NCBI RefSeq assembly: GCF_000718555.1
Contig: NZ_JOAN01000016.1
Location: 103,518-167,517, forward strand
Direction of reading: 5' to 3'
Source: Micromonospora chokoriensis
GTDB lineage: Bacteria; Actinomycetota; Actinomycetes; Mycobacteriales; Micromonosporaceae
Length of the DNA stretch: 64,000 bases
Shown here: in pieces, positions 1 through 7,845 of the stretch
Layout: each line of letters starts with the position of its first letter
How positions within the stretch are numbered: position 1 is the first letter of the stretch
The notes under the pieces: model-generated
Told to the model about the DNA's origin: nothing
The model's input: only the letters and a program-made list of their open reading frames with translations
Databases searched by the model: none
Translations under genes and position numbers: made by a program

Positions 1-407
1 GCGTCGGAGAGCTCGCGGACCCCCGCGTTCCATCTCCCATACATCTCATCGAGCTGCCTCAGCGCCTCGTCAGCGGTCCCCGCGTAGGCGAATGTCTCGG
101 AGTCGACCTCCTGGCCGCCGAAGTGCCAGCCGACCCGATAACCCAGGCAGGAGACGATGACGTGCGCCAGCCGCCAGGCAATCGTGGTCACCGGCGCCGG
201 CACCGGGTCAGGAGACGCGAAATCCATCGTCCATTCCCCCGAACCTGCCGAGATCGGTGCGGCCGACGTGCCACGTGGACGGATGCTCCAGCAGTCACGC
301 ACCGGCTCCCAGAAATACTCCTCGTCGGCAAGACCGTGCAGCCGAGGCCGCAGGTTCTTGTGCCAGTGCCGGTCCAACTGGTCCGCGATGCGCTCACTCC
401 TTGTCAC
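1..407 (-). CDS. DinB-like / maleylpyruvate-isomerase-fold protein (3' end cut by window edge)
   Basis: The minus strand translates without a stop from a GTG at 407 to the window edge (about 135 residues). The reading includes EEYFWEPVRDCWSIRP near the N terminus and TTIAWRLAHVIVSCLGYR further on. This four-helix pattern, with a conserved W..aH, is typical of actinobacterial DinB/DUF664-type proteins, which are putative metal-dependent thiol transferases or of unknown role. No ATG precedes it and no clear ribosome site is visible, so the GTG is the best available start. The C terminus lies outside the window. Family assignment is by remembered sequence pattern. Confidence 0.65.
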   Translation of the reverse strand, partial: MTRSERIADQLDRHWHKNLRPRLHGLADEEYFWEPVRDCWSIRPRGTSAAPISAGSGEWTMDFASPDPVPAPVTTIAWRLAHVIVSCLGYRVGWHFGGQEVDSETFAYAGTADEALRQLDEMYGRWNAGVRELSD

Positions 408-483
408 TTCCGCAACCTACACACAACGGAGACCTGACGCGGGCCCGGTAATACGCCGAGTTCGGCCCAGTTCTGGTTGCTCC

Positions 484-717
484 GCAACCTGGCTGGAGGC
501 CGAGGCCGGCATTCTGCTGGATCAGGGTTGGCTCACGCCCGACGACCGGCAGCGACTCTGGATCACCGAGGCGGGCGAGGCGGCCCGCCTCACCATCAAG
601 CGGTACGCTCCGGTGATCCGCGCTCGCATTCACCACGGGATCGACGACTCCGACTACGTGACGGCCCTGAAGGTGCTCCAGCGGATGATCCGGAACACGG
701 ACGGCGCGGCGTCCTGA
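484..717 (+). pseudogene. MarR-family regulator remnant (C-terminal part only)
   Basis: About 77 codons ending at 717 read like the second half of a MarR winged-helix regulator. The wing region (LLDQGWLTPDDRQRLWITEAG) is followed by the dimerisation helices (KRYAPVIRARIHHGID, ALKVLQRMIRN). The N-terminal helices and the recognition helix are not found upstream in any frame. The open frame extends upstream into sequence that codes for the divergent DinB-like gene on the other strand, so the extension is not real protein. Most likely a decayed regulator gene; expression from an unusual internal start cannot be excluded. Confidence 0.55.
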
Positions 718-909
718 CCCTGGTCCGTGCGCACGCGGCCTGATCGACTCGGTTTTCATGATGTCGCGGTGTCGCGGGCGGGTGGATAGCGCGTCTTTCG
801 CGAGGTCGAGTCGATCACCGCGCCGGGGCCGGAACCGCCTGCTGCCCATGTCAGCCGGTGTCGGTACCGTGTCGGGGCGGTGTCAGCGGGCTCGCGCAGA
901 CTGTTGGGC

Positions 910-1890
910 ATGACAGCTGACCTGGTGATCGAGGCCGAGGGCCTCGTGAAGACCTTTGGGAAGACGAGGGCGCTACAGGGCGTGGACCTCGCCGTGCCCC
1001 GCGGGACCGTGCTCGGGGTGCTCGGCCCCAACGGCGCGGGCAAGACCACCGCCGTGCGCATCCTCTCCACCCTGCTGACCCCGGACGGCGGCACCGCCCG
1101 AATCGGCGGATTCGACGTGGTACGGGACGCCGAGCGCGTTCGGCAGAGCATCGGACTCACCGGCCAGTACGCCTCGGTCGACGAGGACCTGACCGGGCGG
1201 CAGAACCTGGAGCTGTTCGGCACCCTGCTGGAGCTGGGGCGCACCGGTGCCCGGCGACGGGCCGCCGAGCTGCTCGACTGGTTCGACCTGACCGACGCCG
1301 CGAACCGGCCGGCCAAGACCTACTCCGGCGGCATGCGGCGACGGTTGGACCTCGCTGCCAGCCTCGTCGGCTCCCCCGACGTGATCTTCCTGGACGAGCC
1401 GACGACCGGGCTCGACCCGGCCAAGCGCGAGGACATGTGGGACGTCGTCCGCTCGCTTGTCGCCAACGGCTCGACGGTGCTGCTCACCACGCAGTACCTG
1501 GAGGAGGCCGACGCGCTCGCCGACGCGATCACGGTGATCGACCATGGCCGGGTCATCGCGCACGACACCCCCGAAGGGCTCAAGCGGGTGGTCGGCGGGC
1601 AGACCCTGGAGGTTCGGCCGTCCGACCCGGCGCAGCTACCCCGCACCGCGGAGATCCTGACCCAGGTCGGCTCCGGCGCGCAGGCCGACGAAATCCGCAA
1701 GGGCGTGCTGGCGGTGCCGGTCACCGACGACGCGGCCCTGACCGAGAGCGTCGCGCGGTTCGCCACGGCCGGCATCGCGGTCACCGAACTCTCCCTGCAC
1801 CTGCCGAGCCTGGACGAGGTGTTCTTCACCCTCACCGGGCGTACGGCGTCCGAAGACGACACCACCCGCCCCACGGAGGTCGCGGCATGA
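910..1890 (+). CDS. ABC exporter ATP-binding protein, DrrA type
   Basis: A 326-aa nucleotide-binding subunit of an ABC-2 exporter of the daunorubicin-resistance (DrrA) group. Visible motifs are Walker A GPNGAGKT (residues 39-46), signature SGGMRRRLDLA (139 onward) and Walker B VIFLDEPTTGLD (about 158-169). The C-terminal extension of about 90 residues, ending in LPSLDEVFFTLTGR, is the DrrA/CcmA hallmark. The ATG at 910 begins at the conserved N terminus; an upstream in-frame GTG at 880 would add ten unconvincing residues. It overlaps the permease by four bases (ATGA), so the two are translationally coupled. The substrate is unknown; such pairs export drugs, lipids or polyketides. Confidence 0.95.
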   Translation: MTADLVIEAEGLVKTFGKTRALQGVDLAVPRGTVLGVLGPNGAGKTTAVRILSTLLTPDGGTARIGGFDVVRDAERVRQSIGLTGQYASVDEDLTGRQNLELFGTLLELGRTGARRRAAELLDWFDLTDAANRPAKTYSGGMRRRLDLAASLVGSPDVIFLDEPTTGLDPAKREDMWDVVRSLVANGSTVLLTTQYLEEADALADAITVIDHGRVIAHDTPEGLKRVVGGQTLEVRPSDPAQLPRTAEILTQVGSGAQADEIRKGVLAVPVTDDAALTESVARFATAGIAVTELSLHLPSLDEVFFTLTGRTASEDDTTRPTEVAA

Positions 1891-2714
1891 GCACTCTGAC
1901 CGACACAGCGCCCACGAGAAGCCGTGCGCTCTCGAACTCCGCGCCGAACCCGCGGCCGTTCCGGCTGCTGCGGCACTCGTTGGCGCTCGCCAAGCGCAGC
2001 CTCATCAAGACCTGGCGTACGCCCGAGGCGCTCATCGACGTCACGCTGCAGCCGGTGCTGTTCCTGATCATCTTCGTGTACGTCTTCGGCGGCGCCGTCG
2101 CCGGATCGACCCACGACTACCTGCAGTTCCTGCTGCCCGGCATCCTGGCGCAGACCATCGCCACCGGTGCCATCGCGATCGGCGTCAACCTCAACACCGA
2201 CATCGCCAAGGGCATCTTCGACCGGTTCCGGTCGTTGCCGATCCCCCGCTCCGCACCACTTGTCGGCGCGGTCCTCGGCGACGTCGTCCGGTATGTCATC
2301 GTCACGGTGTCGACCCTCGCGATCGGCTACGTGATGGGTTTCCGCATCGAGACCGACCTGTTCCGGGCGATCGCCGGGTGTCTGCTCGCGGTGCTGTTCG
2401 CGCTCTGCCTGAGCTGGCTGCCCGTGCTGGTGTCGATGAAGGTGCGTACCCCGGGCGCCGTGCAGGGTGTGATGTTCGCGTTGATCATGCCGCTGAGCTT
2501 CGCGTCCAACGTGTTCGTCGGCGCCAACACCCTGCCGGGCTGGATGCAGGCGTTCGTGAACGTCAACCCGATGACGCATCTGGTGGCGTCGGTACGCGGA
2601 CTGTTCCTCGGCACCCCACTCGGCAACCACGTGTGGTGGACGCTCGCCTGGTGCGCCGGCTTCGTGGTGCTGTTCATGCCGCTGGCGCTGCGCGCGTACC
2701 GCAAGAAGCTCTGA
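1887..2714 (+). CDS. ABC-2 type exporter permease, DrrB type
   Basis: A 275-aa integral membrane subunit partnering the preceding ATPase. After a cytoplasmic N terminus of about 45 residues there are around six hydrophobic segments, e.g. VLFLIIFVYVFGGAV, IVTVSTLAIGYVMGF and VMFALIMPLSFASNVFV. The motif LPGWMQAFVNVNPMTHLV before the last segments is characteristic of DrrB/ABC2_membrane proteins. The start codon overlaps the stop of the ATPase gene. It ends two bases before the convergent SARP gene with no obvious terminator between them, so the two transcripts probably overlap. Confidence 0.95.
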   Translation: MSTLTDTAPTRSRALSNSAPNPRPFRLLRHSLALAKRSLIKTWRTPEALIDVTLQPVLFLIIFVYVFGGAVAGSTHDYLQFLLPGILAQTIATGAIAIGVNLNTDIAKGIFDRFRSLPIPRSAPLVGAVLGDVVRYVIVTVSTLAIGYVMGFRIETDLFRAIAGCLLAVLFALCLSWLPVLVSMKVRTPGAVQGVMFALIMPLSFASNVFVGANTLPGWMQAFVNVNPMTHLVASVRGLFLGTPLGNHVWWTLAWCAGFVVLFMPLALRAYRKKL

Positions 2715-2715
2715 T

Positions 2716-5700
2716 CTACGCGAGCAGGTCGTCCATCAGCTCGCGGATCCGGCTGACGACCGCGGCGGGCGTCCGCTCGCGCCACACGGCCAGCAACGGC
2801 TCACGCTGCTCCTCGTCCCCGAGGATGGCGTTGAGCCGTTCGCCGTTTTCAAAGGGGAAGAACATCTCGATCTGGGTGCCGATCCGCTTCGCGAGCACGG
2901 CCAGTTCGCGGGCGGTGTCGACGTCGTCGCGGCACGCCGCGAGTTCCGCACCGCCCGACGCCCAGGCCCCGATCACCGGCAGGTCTCGTGAGGTCAGCGC
3001 ATCCTCGCGGGCGAGCGACAGCATCGCAGCCGCCTGGGCAGTGGCGTCGTTGCCCGACCTGTGCCCAGCCTGGGCCACCCGCAGGTAGATGATCGCCACC
3101 GTGGCCCGGAGCATCACCCGCGGCTGTGGCTGCGGCCCGACCCAGCCGGCGAGGACGCGCGTCACCTCGTCGGCGTGGGCGAGCGCCTCGTCGTACCGCT
3201 CACGCTGCCAGGCGAGGTGCGCCAGGCCGAGAAGCGCCTGCCCGGCGTCCATCTGCTCGGCCTGGCCCAGTGCGGCCGTCTCATCCAGTCGCCGTTCCGC
3301 ATCCGCGTCGCCGGTCAGGGCGAGCTGCACGTCCAGCCGGACCCGGATCGACCGTGCGTCCTGCGTGGCGCCGACCAACTCCATGTGCTGAACGCTGCGG
3401 GTCAACCACTCGGCCGACCGGGCATCCCCGCCCGGGACCAGGAACTGCCCGACCGCACCCGCCGCCATCGCCATGCCCCAGTGGTCGCCGGCGGCCTCGA
3501 AGCGGTGGTACGCCTGCTCGGCGTCGCTGATCGACGCCTCCGGCAGGCCGCCGTTCTCCCGTACCGCCGCGCGCGCGAACAGCCCGAGCCCCTGCACGTA
3601 CGGGTCCGGGTGCGCGACCATCTCGGTCGCGCTCTTCAGGCTCTGCTCCAGATCGGATGCGTCGAAGCCGGGCAGCGCCGACGCGAGAGCGGTCATCCGG
3701 GGCGACACCTCGGCGGGGCGTTCGGCCTGGAGCGTCCGGAGCGCCCGCCGGGCGAGCACGGCGGGCCGCAGATCGGCGCTGACGCCGGCGTTCACGCTGA
3801 TCACCACGCACATCCAGGCCAGCCGGTCGGCGTTGGGCAGTGGCCGGCCGCTGGCGGCGCCGCGCAGGATCGCCGAGGGCAGCCGTCGTTGTGGGTCGTC
3901 GATGTGCAGCAGCCCGCGCGCCCAGGCAAGAACCTCCAGGTGCAGGCCCCGTACCGACCAGAGGTGGAACAGCGCGGTGGCGACGTCGACCGAGGCGGGC
4001 TCGTCGTCCTCCCGCATCGCCCACCGCAGGCCGGCGACCAGGTTGTCCTGCTCGGCGGCGCAGCGGTGCAGCGCCTCGACCTGGCCGGGGCCGATGAAGC
4101 GGCCGGCGAGCGCGACGGCCTGCTCACGGGCCCACCTGACAAGGCCGGTCATGGCCAGACCCCGGGCGGCGGCCGCGTCGAGCCGGGCTTCGCCGTACTC
4201 ACGGACCGTTTCGAGCATTCGGTAGCGCGGCGGGCCGTCCCCCTCGACCAGGGTCAACAGGGACTGTTCGACGAGGGTCGCCAGGCCGCGACGCACGTCC
4301 GGGGCCTGCGCGACGGCGGCGGCGAGGTCCGCGGTGAACGGCGCGGGAATAACCGCGACCCGCTGCAACAGGTCGCGGTCGTCCTCGGTGAGCAGTTCCC
4401 TGCTCCAGTCGACGAGCGCCCACAGGCTCGCGTGTCGCTCGGGCAGGCCGCGCAGGGCGTCGTCGAGCAGCGCGAACCGGTCGGTCAGCCCGGCGAGCAC
4501 GTCGTCGATCGGCATGTGCCGCAGTCGCGCGGCGGCCAACTCGAGTGCCAGTGGCAGGTTGTCGAGCCGGTGGCACAGGGCGAGGACCCGCTCGGTGTCC
4601 CAGGTCGGCACCGCGCCGCCGGCCCGGGCCCGGGACTCGAGCAGCGCGAGCGCGTCGGCGTCTGGCAACGCGGTCAGCCGGTGCACCAACTCGCCGGCCA
4701 GACCCAGCGGGGCCCGGCTCGTCGCGAGCACCGCGACCTCCGGGGACGCCACCGCGACCAGATCCGCGACGACGACGGCCACCGCGTCGAGAACGTGTTC
4801 GCAGTTGTCCAGCACCACCAGGCCGTCGAGGTCCGGCGCGACTGCGCGCAGCCGCTCCTCGGGGCTGAGGACCCGCCGTTCCAGACCCAGGTTGCCGCCG
4901 GTCGCCGTGGTGTCCGCACCGCCGAACGCGGCGAGCACCGTGGGCAGCACCTCGTCGGGCGAGCGCAGGCCGGCGAGTTCGATGACGCGTACCGCCTTCC
5001 CGGCGGCCGCCGTACGCCGCGCCACCTCGGCGGCGAGCCGGGTCTTGCCCGCACCGCCGGTCGCCACGACCGTGACCACGGGTGTCTCGGCGAGCGCGTT
5101 GGTGACGGCTTCCACGTCCCGTTCCCGGCCGACGAGGGCGGTCATCGGGCGGCGCCACGCGGCGGGCAGCGTGATCCGCGCCGGTTGCCGGGGCGGCGCC
5201 GCGCCGGGCGGGGCGGTGAGTTCACCGCGCAGCAACGCCAGGTGGGCTGCGGTGATCACCGGCGACGGGTCGGTGCCGTAGCGGTCGGCCAGCTCGGCCC
5301 GGAGCCGTTCGACCACCTCCAGCGCCTCCGCCTCCCGCCCCTGGGCGGCGAGCACCCGGACGAGCAGGGCGGCGGACGGCTCGTCCGGCGGCGTACGCGC
5401 GACGAGCCGGCTCAGGTCGACCTCGTCGTACGGGCCCACGCCGGCGAGTGCCGCCTGCGCGCGCAGCGCGGCGACCTCCGCGAACAGGCGCGTGTCCTCG
5501 GCGCTGACCAGCTCCGGCACTTCGGGGAAGAGTGCCCGCGCCTGATCGGCCATGCCGCGGGCAGCCCGGACGTCGCCGCAGCGCAGCACGGTACGTGCCT
5601 GGTCGACGAGTGCCCGTGCCTCGACCGCGTCGACGGTGACCTCGTCGGCGGGCAGTCGGTAGCCGCCCGGCACCGCCGCCACGGGTAGCCCGAGACGGCG

Positions 5701-5895
5701 TACCCGGGAGACGAGGGCCTGGACGGCGCCGGTCGCGTCGTCGGGCGGCGTGCCGTCCCACACGGCGTCCACGAGCAGGCTCACCGAGACCGCCCGCCCA
5801 CGCGCGTCGACGAGCGCGCGGAGCACCGCCGCGAGCCGTTCACCCCGAACGGGCTGGCCGTCGACGGCGAGTGGGCCGAGGGTCGCGATGTGCAC
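2716..5895 (-). CDS. SARP/AfsR-type regulator with NB-ARC ATPase and TPR-like C terminus
   Basis: A protein of about 1059 aa. In order: an OmpR-like winged helix (1-90, starting VHIATLGPLAVDG), a bacterial transcriptional activation (BTAD) helical domain (about 90-235), an NB-ARC/STAND ATPase with P-loop ATGGAGKTRLA (about 285) and VVLDNCEHV, then a long alpha-helical TPR-like half. Members activate secondary-metabolite or stress genes in response to nucleotide and ligand. Start: GTG at 5895 gives the family N terminus and has a GGGGGAT ribosome site; a second GTG at 5913 adds six residues. No biosynthetic cluster adjoins it. The exporter genes converge on it, so a target among its neighbours is not implied by operon structure. 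Confidence 0.9.
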   Translation of the reverse strand: MHIATLGPLAVDGQPVRGERLAAVLRALVDARGRAVSVSLLVDAVWDGTPPDDATGAVQALVSRVRRLGLPVAAVPGGYRLPADEVTVDAVEARALVDQARTVLRCGDVRAARGMADQARALFPEVPELVSAEDTRLFAEVAALRAQAALAGVGPYDEVDLSRLVARTPPDEPSAALLVRVLAAQGREAEALEVVERLRAELADRYGTDPSPVITAAHLALLRGELTAPPGAAPPRQPARITLPAAWRRPMTALVGRERDVEAVTNALAETPVVTVVATGGAGKTRLAAEVARRTAAAGKAVRVIELAGLRSPDEVLPTVLAAFGGADTTATGGNLGLERRVLSPEERLRAVAPDLDGLVVLDNCEHVLDAVAVVVADLVAVASPEVAVLATSRAPLGLAGELVHRLTALPDADALALLESRARAGGAVPTWDTERVLALCHRLDNLPLALELAAARLRHMPIDDVLAGLTDRFALLDDALRGLPERHASLWALVDWSRELLTEDDRDLLQRVAVIPAPFTADLAAAVAQAPDVRRGLATLVEQSLLTLVEGDGPPRYRMLETVREYGEARLDAAAARGLAMTGLVRWAREQAVALAGRFIGPGQVEALHRCAAEQDNLVAGLRWAMREDDEPASVDVATALFHLWSVRGLHLEVLAWARGLLHIDDPQRRLPSAILRGAASGRPLPNADRLAWMCVVISVNAGVSADLRPAVLARRALRTLQAERPAEVSPRMTALASALPGFDASDLEQSLKSATEMVAHPDPYVQGLGLFARAAVRENGGLPEASISDAEQAYHRFEAAGDHWGMAMAAGAVGQFLVPGGDARSAEWLTRSVQHMELVGATQDARSIRVRLDVQLALTGDADAERRLDETAALGQAEQMDAGQALLGLAHLAWQRERYDEALAHADEVTRVLAGWVGPQPQPRVMLRATVAIIYLRVAQAGHRSGNDATAQAAAMLSLAREDALTSRDLPVIGAWASGGAELAACRDDVDTARELAVLAKRIGTQIEMFFPFENGERLNAILGDEEQREPLLAVWRERTPAAVVSRIRELMDDLLA

Positions 5896-5960
5896 GGACC
5901 CAGCATCCCCCACCCGCGCACGGGCCCGACCACCGCCGGTCCACCCGGTCGGCGACGGGC

Positions 5961-5996
5961 TTGACAGGCCTTCAGTTGGTTAGGTTAGCCTAACCT
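5961..5996 (+). promoter_or_regulatory. Iron box (IdeR/DmdR-type) overlapping the promoter of the siderophore uptake operon
   Basis: The 17-bp sequence TTAGGTTAGCCTAACCT (5980-5996) closely matches the 19-bp IdeR/DmdR1/DtxR consensus (TTAGGTTAGSCTAACCTAA). It ends one base before the ATG at 5998. A consensus -35 hexamer TTGACA is at 5961-5966, and TAGCCT (5986-5991) inside the box is a plausible -10 with a 19-bp spacer. Iron-loaded repressor bound here would cover the -10 and start site. The expected transcription start falls at or next to the ATG, and no ribosome site precedes it, so the mRNA is probably leaderless. Confidence 0.88.
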
Positions 5997-5997
5997 C

Positions 5998-6831
5998 ATG
6001 CAGAACGAGTTGGCGTCGGCCAACGGGGAGCGCAGCCTGTCCGGCGTCGACCTCCAACTGGGCTATCACGGTGTGCCGGTGGTGCACGGTGCCGCGATCA
6101 ACCTCCGCGCGGGTGCCGTGACCGCACTCGTCGGGCCCAACGGCAGCGGCAAATCCACCCTGCTGCGGGCCCTGGCCCGGCTGCACCCGATCGAGGCCGG
6201 ACTGGTGCACCTCGCCGACGGCGCCCCGGCCGCCGGCCTCACCGCCCGGGAGTTTGCCCGCCGGGTCACCCTGCTCGCCCAGAGCCGGCCGGTGCCCAGC
6301 GGGGTCACCGTCCACGATGTCGTCGGCTACGGCCGTCACCCATACCGAGGGCGCTGGCGCACCGAGGATCCGGATGGTCCCGCCGCCATCGCCCGCGCCA
6401 TGGACGTCACCGGCGTCGCCGCGATGGCCGAGCGTCCCGTCGACGAACTCTCCGGCGGCGAGCTGCAGCGGGTCTGGCTGGCCACCTGCCTCGCCCAGGA
6501 CACTCCGGTGCTGCTGCTCGACGAGCCCACCACGTTTCTCGACCTGCGCTATCAGGTGGAGATCCTCGACCTGGTCCGCGACCTCGCGGACGATCACGGC
6601 GTCGCCGTCGGCGTCGTGCTGCACGACCTCAACCAGGCAGCCGCCGTGGCGGACGAGGTGGTCCTGTTGCAGCAGGGCCGGGTCCGCGCCACCGGCACCC
6701 CGGCAGAGGTCTTCACCGAGAACGCCCTCACCGAGACCTACGGGATCCGCATCGAGGTGACCACCGATCCGATCAGCGGACTGGTCACCACCCGCCCCGT
6801 CGGGCGGCACCAGATCCGCGTCCTGGTCTGA
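5998..6831 (+). CDS. Iron-siderophore ABC transporter ATP-binding protein (FecE/FepC type)
   Basis: A 277-aa ATPase energising ferric-siderophore import. Walker A is GPNGSGKST (46-54), the signature is LSGGELQRVWLA, and Walker B LLLLDEPTTFLDLRYQ carries the FLDxxxQ sequence diagnostic of the FecE/FhuC group. The H-loop is VLHDLNQA. It is the first gene of a four-gene run (ATPase, binding protein, fused permease, reductase) behind an iron box, so iron repression is expected. The ATG abuts the box and has no Shine-Dalgarno sequence. No siderophore biosynthesis gene is present in the window, so the ligand may be a xenosiderophore or one made elsewhere. Confidence 0.95.
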   Translation: MQNELASANGERSLSGVDLQLGYHGVPVVHGAAINLRAGAVTALVGPNGSGKSTLLRALARLHPIEAGLVHLADGAPAAGLTAREFARRVTLLAQSRPVPSGVTVHDVVGYGRHPYRGRWRTEDPDGPAAIARAMDVTGVAAMAERPVDELSGGELQRVWLATCLAQDTPVLLLDEPTTFLDLRYQVEILDLVRDLADDHGVAVGVVLHDLNQAAAVADEVVLLQQGRVRATGTPAEVFTENALTETYGIRIEVTTDPISGLVTTRPVGRHQIRVLV

Positions 6832-6861
6832 ACACCCCATTCACAGCAGAGAAAGACCGTC

Positions 6862-7845
6862 ATGACCCGTACCCGTTTCACCGCTCTCATCGCCGTCGCG
6901 GCCGCGCTGACACTCAGCGCCTGCGGCACCACCGAGAAGGCCGCGGCCCCCGAGACCTCCCCCTCGACGGCCACCGGCCCGGTCACCCTCACCGACAGCC
7001 GAGGCAAGCAGATCACCCTGAAGGCCCCGGCGACCAAGGTCGTCGGGCTCGAGTGGGGCGAGGTCGAGATGCTGGTCAGCCTGGGCGTCATGCCCGTCGG
7101 TGTCGCCGACCCCAAGGGCTACGGCACCTGGGTCACCTCGGCGAAGCTCGACCCGAGCGTCAAGGACGTCGGCGCTCGCGGCGAGCCCAGCGTCGACTCG
7201 ATCGTCGCCCTCCAACCCGACCTCATCGTGATGGAGGACGGCGGGAGCGCCAACATCGTCAGTCAACTGGAGAAGTTCGTCCCCGTCGTGGTCGCCAAGG
7301 CCAGTGACGCCACCGACAACCTCGGCCGGATGCGCGCCGACCTCAACATGATCGCCAAGGCAGTCGGCAAGACCACCGAGGCGGAGAAGCTGCTCGCCGA
7401 CTTCGACGCGGCCATCGCCGACGGCAAGAAGAAGATCGCCGACGCGGGCGCCGCCGGCCAGCCGTTCGCCATCGCCGACGGGTGGAAGGAGGGCAGCACC
7501 GTCAGCATCCGGATGTTCGGCAAGGGTGCGCTCGTCTCCCAGATCGGCATCCAGCTCGGCCTCACCAACGCCTGGACCGGCAAGACCGATGAGGTGTGGG
7601 GCCTCGGCCAGACCGACGTCGAGGGCATGACCGTCCTCAAGGATCCGAACATGCGCCTCTTCTACAACGCCTCCGACGGCGACGACGTGTTCGCCGACGG
7701 GCTCGCCAGCAACGCCATCTGGAAGTCGCTGCCCTTCGTGCAGAAGGGCAACCTGCACAAGATGCCCAACGGCATCTGGACCTTCGGCGGGCCGCTCTCC
7801 GGCAAGCAGTACATCGACGAACTCGTCAAGACGTACGCGGTGTGA
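6862..7845 (+). CDS. Iron-siderophore binding lipoprotein (FecB/FepB type)
   Basis: A 327-aa extracytoplasmic receptor. The N terminus is a lipoprotein signal (MTRTRFTALIAVAAALTLSAC) with lipobox LSAC and Cys21 as the lipidated residue. The body has the class III periplasmic-binding pattern: VTLTDSRGKQITL, then a VVGLEWGEVEMLVSLGV segment, SVDSIVALQPDLIV, and a C-terminal lobe ending GGPLSGKQYIDELVK. It captures the ferric complex for the permease encoded next. A weak AGAGAAAG ribosome site precedes the ATG. Its stop overlaps the permease start by four bases (GTGA). Confidence 0.94.
   Translation: MTRTRFTALIAVAAALTLSACGTTEKAAAPETSPSTATGPVTLTDSRGKQITLKAPATKVVGLEWGEVEMLVSLGVMPVGVADPKGYGTWVTSAKLDPSVKDVGARGEPSVDSIVALQPDLIVMEDGGSANIVSQLEKFVPVVVAKASDATDNLGRMRADLNMIAKAVGKTTEAEKLLADFDAAIADGKKKIADAGAAGQPFAIADGWKEGSTVSIRMFGKGALVSQIGIQLGLTNAWTGKTDEVWGLGQTDVEGMTVLKDPNMRLFYNASDGDDVFADGLASNAIWKSLPFVQKGNLHKMPNGIWTFGGPLSGKQYIDELVKTYAV

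Noticed and set aside
3061..5688. A rightward open frame of 875 codons opposite the SARP regulator
   Set aside because: Low-complexity Arg/Gly/Pro translation, antisense to a well-supported protein with recognisable domains.
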